Source of the DNA: Aureimonas pseudogalii
GTDB taxonomy: Bacteria; Pseudomonadota; Alphaproteobacteria; Rhizobiales; Rhizobiaceae
DNA: 64,000 nucleotides
Reading direction: 5' to 3'
Assembly: GCF_014196835.1 (NCBI RefSeq)
Contig: NZ_JACIEK010000001.1
Coordinates: 1,004,283-1,068,282, forward strand
The translations under genes and the position numbers were made by a program. Positions 61,141 to 64,000 of the stretch are shown one piece after another. The notes under the pieces were generated by a model. It did no database searches. It was not told the DNA's origin and worked only from the letters and a program-made list of their open reading frames with translations. Position 1 is the first letter of the stretch. Each line of letters begins with the position of its first letter.

Positions 61141-62325
61141 CTAGTATTTTAATTTTGGCATCGCCCTTACCATGTATTCGTCGAACAATGGAACAGTGAA
61201 TGCCGTATCTCCGTGGGCGGGTGAATAAATCATACCCTTTTTAATCAGAGATGCTCTTGTTGGAGCTACACTATTGGATTTGACGCCAAGCGTCTCCGCA
61301 ATGTCTCCAGACCTATGCGGGCCGTCTCCAAATTTTGCAAGCGCTCGCATATATTTCTTCTCTGAGGGAGTGCATCTGTCAAATCGAACTTTGAAAAAGC
61401 TTTCATCTAAAGTTGAAATTGCATTGTTGTGTGCAATTGATACATCCCGTGCTCTTATGACTTTTCCGCTCGCAACGTTCCATGCTTCATATGCCCATTG
61501 CTGCAGGAAATATGGGTATCGTCCTGTAACGCTTAAGATTTGCTCGACTGCCGCTGGTTCGTAGGATACTCCTTCGTTTTTTGCTGGGTTTACAATCGCT
61601 TCGATCGCGAAATTATGCGCTAGGGCACCGATTTCAGGATATTTAAAAAGACGTTCAGCGTACGATTTAGAGTTGCCAGCTAAACCCAATATCTGCGGTA
61701 AGCCAGCTCCGATTAACACAATTGGCAGGTTCCCCTGCGAGGTACGGTGAAACGACATTATCAACGCACTGAATTCTTCGTGTGAAAGATATTGCAGTTC
61801 GTCTATTATTATAGCCACAGGTGTCTTAGCGTCTTTTGCTGCTTCCCCTAGCACAAGCAACAATTCAGGCAAGTCGGCCTCTATGCTCCCGCTATCCGCA
61901 GTACCTGTTTCAGGCTCAATAGTAAGTCCGACCTCTACATCATTTACGGAGACACGCAGCCCATTCAAGAAACTTTTCAGTACCCGAAGCCCCCTGCGTG
62001 CCTTATCCTTTGCGTTTTCGACTGTGCTCAACTTGAACAACGTCTGCCGTATACCAGGGACAAGCAGTTCTGGCAGCGTTTTACCCTCGTGCGCTTCAAC
62101 CGAAATTGTTCTAAACCCCTCCTTTTCAGCTATTTCTTTTACTTTGACGAGGAGAACGGTTTTCCCTACACCCCGCAGGCCGACTAAAATGGGGCTTTGG
62201 ACCGATCGACCCAACCTAATGCGTTGTAGTGCTACCCTTGTTGCGTCTATAACGTCGCTTCGACCCGCCAACTCAGGCGGCGGGCTTCCAGCTCCAGGAG
62301 CATAAGGATTTTTAACCGGATCCAT
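61141..62325 (-). CDS. ORC/Cdc6-like AAA ATPase on AT-rich DNA
   Basis: A 394-residue AAA+ protein. The N terminus (PPPELAGRSDVIDATRVALQ) and Walker A (PILVGLRGVGKTVLLVKVKE) are of the AAA_16/ORC type. Walker B is in VAIIIDELQYLSHEEFSALI and sensor 1 in LPIVLIGAGLPQILG. The C-terminal part has a winged helix (RSGDIAETLGVKSNSVAPTR). It may be a DNA-binding ATPase of a small mobile unit or a defence or replication regulator. GC content is far below all flanking DNA, showing foreign origin. A perfect 26-bp inverted repeat lies 8 bp before its start. Confidence 0.82.
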   Translation of the reverse strand: MDPVKNPYAPGAGSPPPELAGRSDVIDATRVALQRIRLGRSVQSPILVGLRGVGKTVLLVKVKEIAEKEGFRTISVEAHEGKTLPELLVPGIRQTLFKLSTVENAKDKARRGLRVLKSFLNGLRVSVNDVEVGLTIEPETGTADSGSIEADLPELLLVLGEAAKDAKTPVAIIIDELQYLSHEEFSALIMSFHRTSQGNLPIVLIGAGLPQILGLAGNSKSYAERLFKYPEIGALAHNFAIEAIVNPAKNEGVSYEPAAVEQILSVTGRYPYFLQQWAYEAWNVASGKVIRARDVSIAHNNAISTLDESFFKVRFDRCTPSEKKYMRALAKFGDGPHRSGDIAETLGVKSNSVAPTRASLIKKGMIYSPAHGDTAFTVPLFDEYMVRAMPKLKY

Positions 62326-62332
62326 GGTTGCA

Positions 62333-62392
62333 CCATACCTAGTTTATGCGTTTATAGCGACTTTCAGCTATAAACGCATAAACTAGGTATGG
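62333..62392. repeat. Perfect 26-bp inverted repeat upstream of the AAA ATPase gene
   Basis: The arms are 62333-62358 and 62367-62392, identical in inverted orientation over all 26 bp, with an 8-nt spacer (GACTTTCA). The arms are AT-rich and begin CCATACCTAGTTTATGCG. The repeat is 7 bp from the ATPase start codon, so it must overlap the leader or promoter. It could be an operator, a protein-binding origin, a hairpin or a transposon-type end. No second copy is seen in the window. Confidence 0.8.
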
Positions 62393-62587
62393 CATTCAAG
62401 CTCTTTCGTAGCTCACGGTGCACCGTCTGAGATGTTTGAGTGCCCTGGCCAGCGCCTTGCCGCCAAAGCGACGGTAAGCTCGTTCATAGTCGCTGCCGAC
62501 GTCGCATAGATCCCTGAGCACGACGCTGCACTTCGTACCGAGCCAACTTCGTTACCGCACGTAGCGCGTCGTGCTCTCTTCCCCGCA

Positions 62588-62885
62588 TGTGCAACCTCTA
62601 CTCGATCACCAAGGGCCAGACGGCGATCCGCGAGTTCACACGCTCGATGCGCGACACGACCGGCAACCTACCGTCGATGCCCGGCGTCTTTCCCGACACG
62701 ACGGCGCCGATCGCGCGCATGGGCCAGTGCATCCGAAGGCGATGCCGGTGATCCTGACAGACGTCGAGGAGATGGACGTGTGGATGCGAGCGCCGTGGAC
62801 CGAAGCCGCAGCGTTGCAAAAGCCCCTGCTGGATGGGGTGCTGACGATTGTAGCCAGGGGCGATAGGAAGGACGACGTCGAATGA
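62588..62885 (+). pseudogene. SRAP (YedK/HMCES-like) pseudogene with internal deletion
   Basis: The 5' part encodes the start of an SRAP protein, [20 protein letters not shown], including the catalytic Cys2, up to about residue 46 ([14 protein letters not shown]). Near 62725 the sequence jumps, in another frame, to the family C terminus ([20 protein letters not shown] and on, ending GDRKDDVE). Roughly 150 internal residues are missing. SRAP proteins shield abasic sites in single-stranded DNA. The gene cannot give a working product. Confidence 0.75.
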
Positions 62886-63043
62886 TGGACGGTGAAGAGG
62901 TCTACCGGACGCGGCTTGCAGAAGCTCTTGCGGCTGCGGAGCGCGAGACGCTGGAGCATGCGAAACGAAAACACCTGACCGCTGCGGCGGCTTGGCAGAC
63001 CCTCATCGATCTCGATATCGAACGTCGTGCTGAAAACGATTGA
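62882..63043 (+). CDS. Small helical hypothetical protein
   Basis: A 53-residue charged helical protein ([20 protein letters not shown], then [20 protein letters not shown]). Its ATG overlaps the stop of the SRAP remnant (AATGATGG context), suggesting it was once coupled to that gene. No family is recognised. Confidence 0.45.
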   Translation: MMDGEEVYRTRLAEALAAAERETLEHAKRKHLTAAAAWQTLIDLDIERRAEND

Positions 63044-63187
63044 CCGTTGACGCTCAAAGCAGATCTAGACCTTACGCTATTCCAACACCTGACGATCACC
63101 AAGACGTTGGGACGGTTCCAAACTTGCTTAACCGTTCGGTAACGTCAGTCCCCCTTAAGTCCGATACCGGGCGGGAGACGGGACATA

Positions 63188-64000
63188 ATGCTGGTGGATA
63201 TTCAGACGATCGGCGTGCCCGCATTCGTCGTCGGCGTCGACGCGGACGGCAGCTTGCGAATGAAGTCGATCAACAAGGCCGATGAAGAAGCTACCGGCCT
63301 GCGCCTCTCAGACGTCGCCGACCGTCTTCTCGCCGACTGTCTGCCCACATCGATCGTGCCGCAGGTGACGGCCCGCTACAACGAATGCATCCAGAAGCGG
63401 ACGCTGCACGAATACGATGAGCGACTGGAGATACCGGGCAACACGCGCTGGTGGCGGACGACGCTGACGCCGATCATCGATGCCACGTCCGGACGCGTCG
63501 TTGAGCTCGTCGGCGTCGCGATCGAGATCACCGAACGCAAGAGATCGGAAGATCTGCTTGCGGAAGTCGCGTTCCAAGATCCGCTGACGAGCATTGCCAA
63601 CCGACGCCGGCTGGAGATCGACGTCGACGACGCAATGTCGGCGGCGTTGTACACAGGACGACGTTTTGGCTTGGTGCAGATCGACCTCGACGGCTTCAAG
63701 CCAATCAACGACAGGTACGGACATCGCAAAGGCGACGACGTGTTGCGTCACGTCGCCTCTTTGCTGAAGCTGATTGCTCGAAAAGACGAGACGGTCGCTC
63801 GCATTGGCGGCGACGAGTTCGCAATGCTGATCGGCGCCTCGACCGACCGGGAGTTTACAGCGAAGGTCGACGCGCTTCGTCGCTTTCTCGATCGCAGCAT
63901 GAGCATCGCCGAGATGGAGGTGAACGTCGGCGCGAGCGTCGGAGCAGCTATGTGGACGGGCGTCGAGACGTTCGAAGAGCTGTTGGCCGTTGCTGACGGG
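63188..64000 (+). CDS. PAS-GGDEF diguanylate cyclase, 3' end outside the window
   Basis: The frame runs 271 codons to the window end without a stop. It starts MLVDIQTIGVPAFVVGVDAD, has a PAS-like sensor (ending VELVGVAIEITERKRSEDLL) and a GGDEF domain with DPLTSIANRRRLEIDV, LVQIDLDGFKPINDRYGHRK and ARIGGDEFAML. Domain order and many phrases match the protein at 34293, so they are paralogues. The remaining C terminus should be only some 15-25 residues. No RxxD inhibitory site is visible. Confidence 0.88.
   Translation, partial: MLVDIQTIGVPAFVVGVDADGSLRMKSINKADEEATGLRLSDVADRLLADCLPTSIVPQVTARYNECIQKRTLHEYDERLEIPGNTRWWRTTLTPIIDATSGRVVELVGVAIEITERKRSEDLLAEVAFQDPLTSIANRRRLEIDVDDAMSAALYTGRRFGLVQIDLDGFKPINDRYGHRKGDDVLRHVASLLKLIARKDETVARIGGDEFAMLIGASTDREFTAKVDALRRFLDRSMSIAEMEVNVGASVGAAMWTGVETFEELLAVADG

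Overview
The window is about 64 kb of GC-rich DNA with dense, often overlapping genes. Its gene types (MucR/Ros zinc-finger regulator, DUF982 protein, a TGA-N9-TCA iron box of the RirA type, liv-type and hydroxyproline transport clusters) point to an alphaproteobacterium, most likely of the order Hyphomicrobiales (Rhizobiales). I cannot name the genus from the sequence alone.

Layout. 0-7 kb: a family 3 beta-glucosidase whose start may lie outside the window, a Tat-exported protein, a fused acyl-CoA-synthetase-like/GNAT protein, a metallophosphoesterase and three small proteins. 7-15 kb: a branched-chain-type (Liv) ABC transporter on the minus strand that ends in a GMC oxidoreductase, with a divergent LysR regulator and an AT-rich orphan membrane gene between the binding protein and livG. 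15-30 kb: a glycosyltransferase, then a large catabolic locus consisting of a GntR regulator, a DHDPS-family deaminase/aldolase, an Ldh-family reductase, a polar amino acid ABC transporter, a FAD-dependent amino acid dehydrogenase, two proline-racemase-family enzymes, a fused aconitase-X dehydratase, two aldo/keto reductases and an SDR. I read this as uptake and breakdown of several hydroxyproline isomers. 30-37 kb: small genes, two inverted copies of a candidate sRNA, an aldose-1-epimerase-like protein, a small clan-A-type glycoside hydrolase, a PAS-GGDEF protein and an orphan radical SAM/SPASM protein. 37-46 kb: a siderophore locus (DUF2218-fused ferric reductase, TonB receptor, binding protein, two FecCD permeases, ATPase) with an IRO box in the divergent promoter, then a DUF4126 protein and a membrane GGDEF protein.

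46.1 kb onward is an integrated element. It starts at the truncated 3' half of a tRNA-Thr(GGT) gene, followed by a tyrosine integrase, an excisionase-like protein under a 12-bp inverted-repeat operator, proteins of unknown function, a primase/RepA-like ATPase followed by iteron-like repeats, a serine recombinase with a res-like repeat region, a HicAB toxin-antitoxin pair, and two large proteins that look like phage internal/ejection proteins. No capsid, portal, terminase or tail gene is visible, so the element looks like a phage satellite or a reduced prophage. A cassette carrying a third sRNA copy and an acyltransferase-3 gene sits between the 3' end of the last large gene and a diverged duplicate of that 3' end. 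Beyond it lie a MucR-like regulator, an AT-rich ORC/Cdc6-like ATPase gene fronted by a perfect 26-bp inverted repeat, an SRAP (YedK-like) pseudogene and a second PAS-GGDEF gene cut off by the window end. The right-hand attachment site is not in the window.

No CRISPR array, rRNA or intact tRNA was seen.
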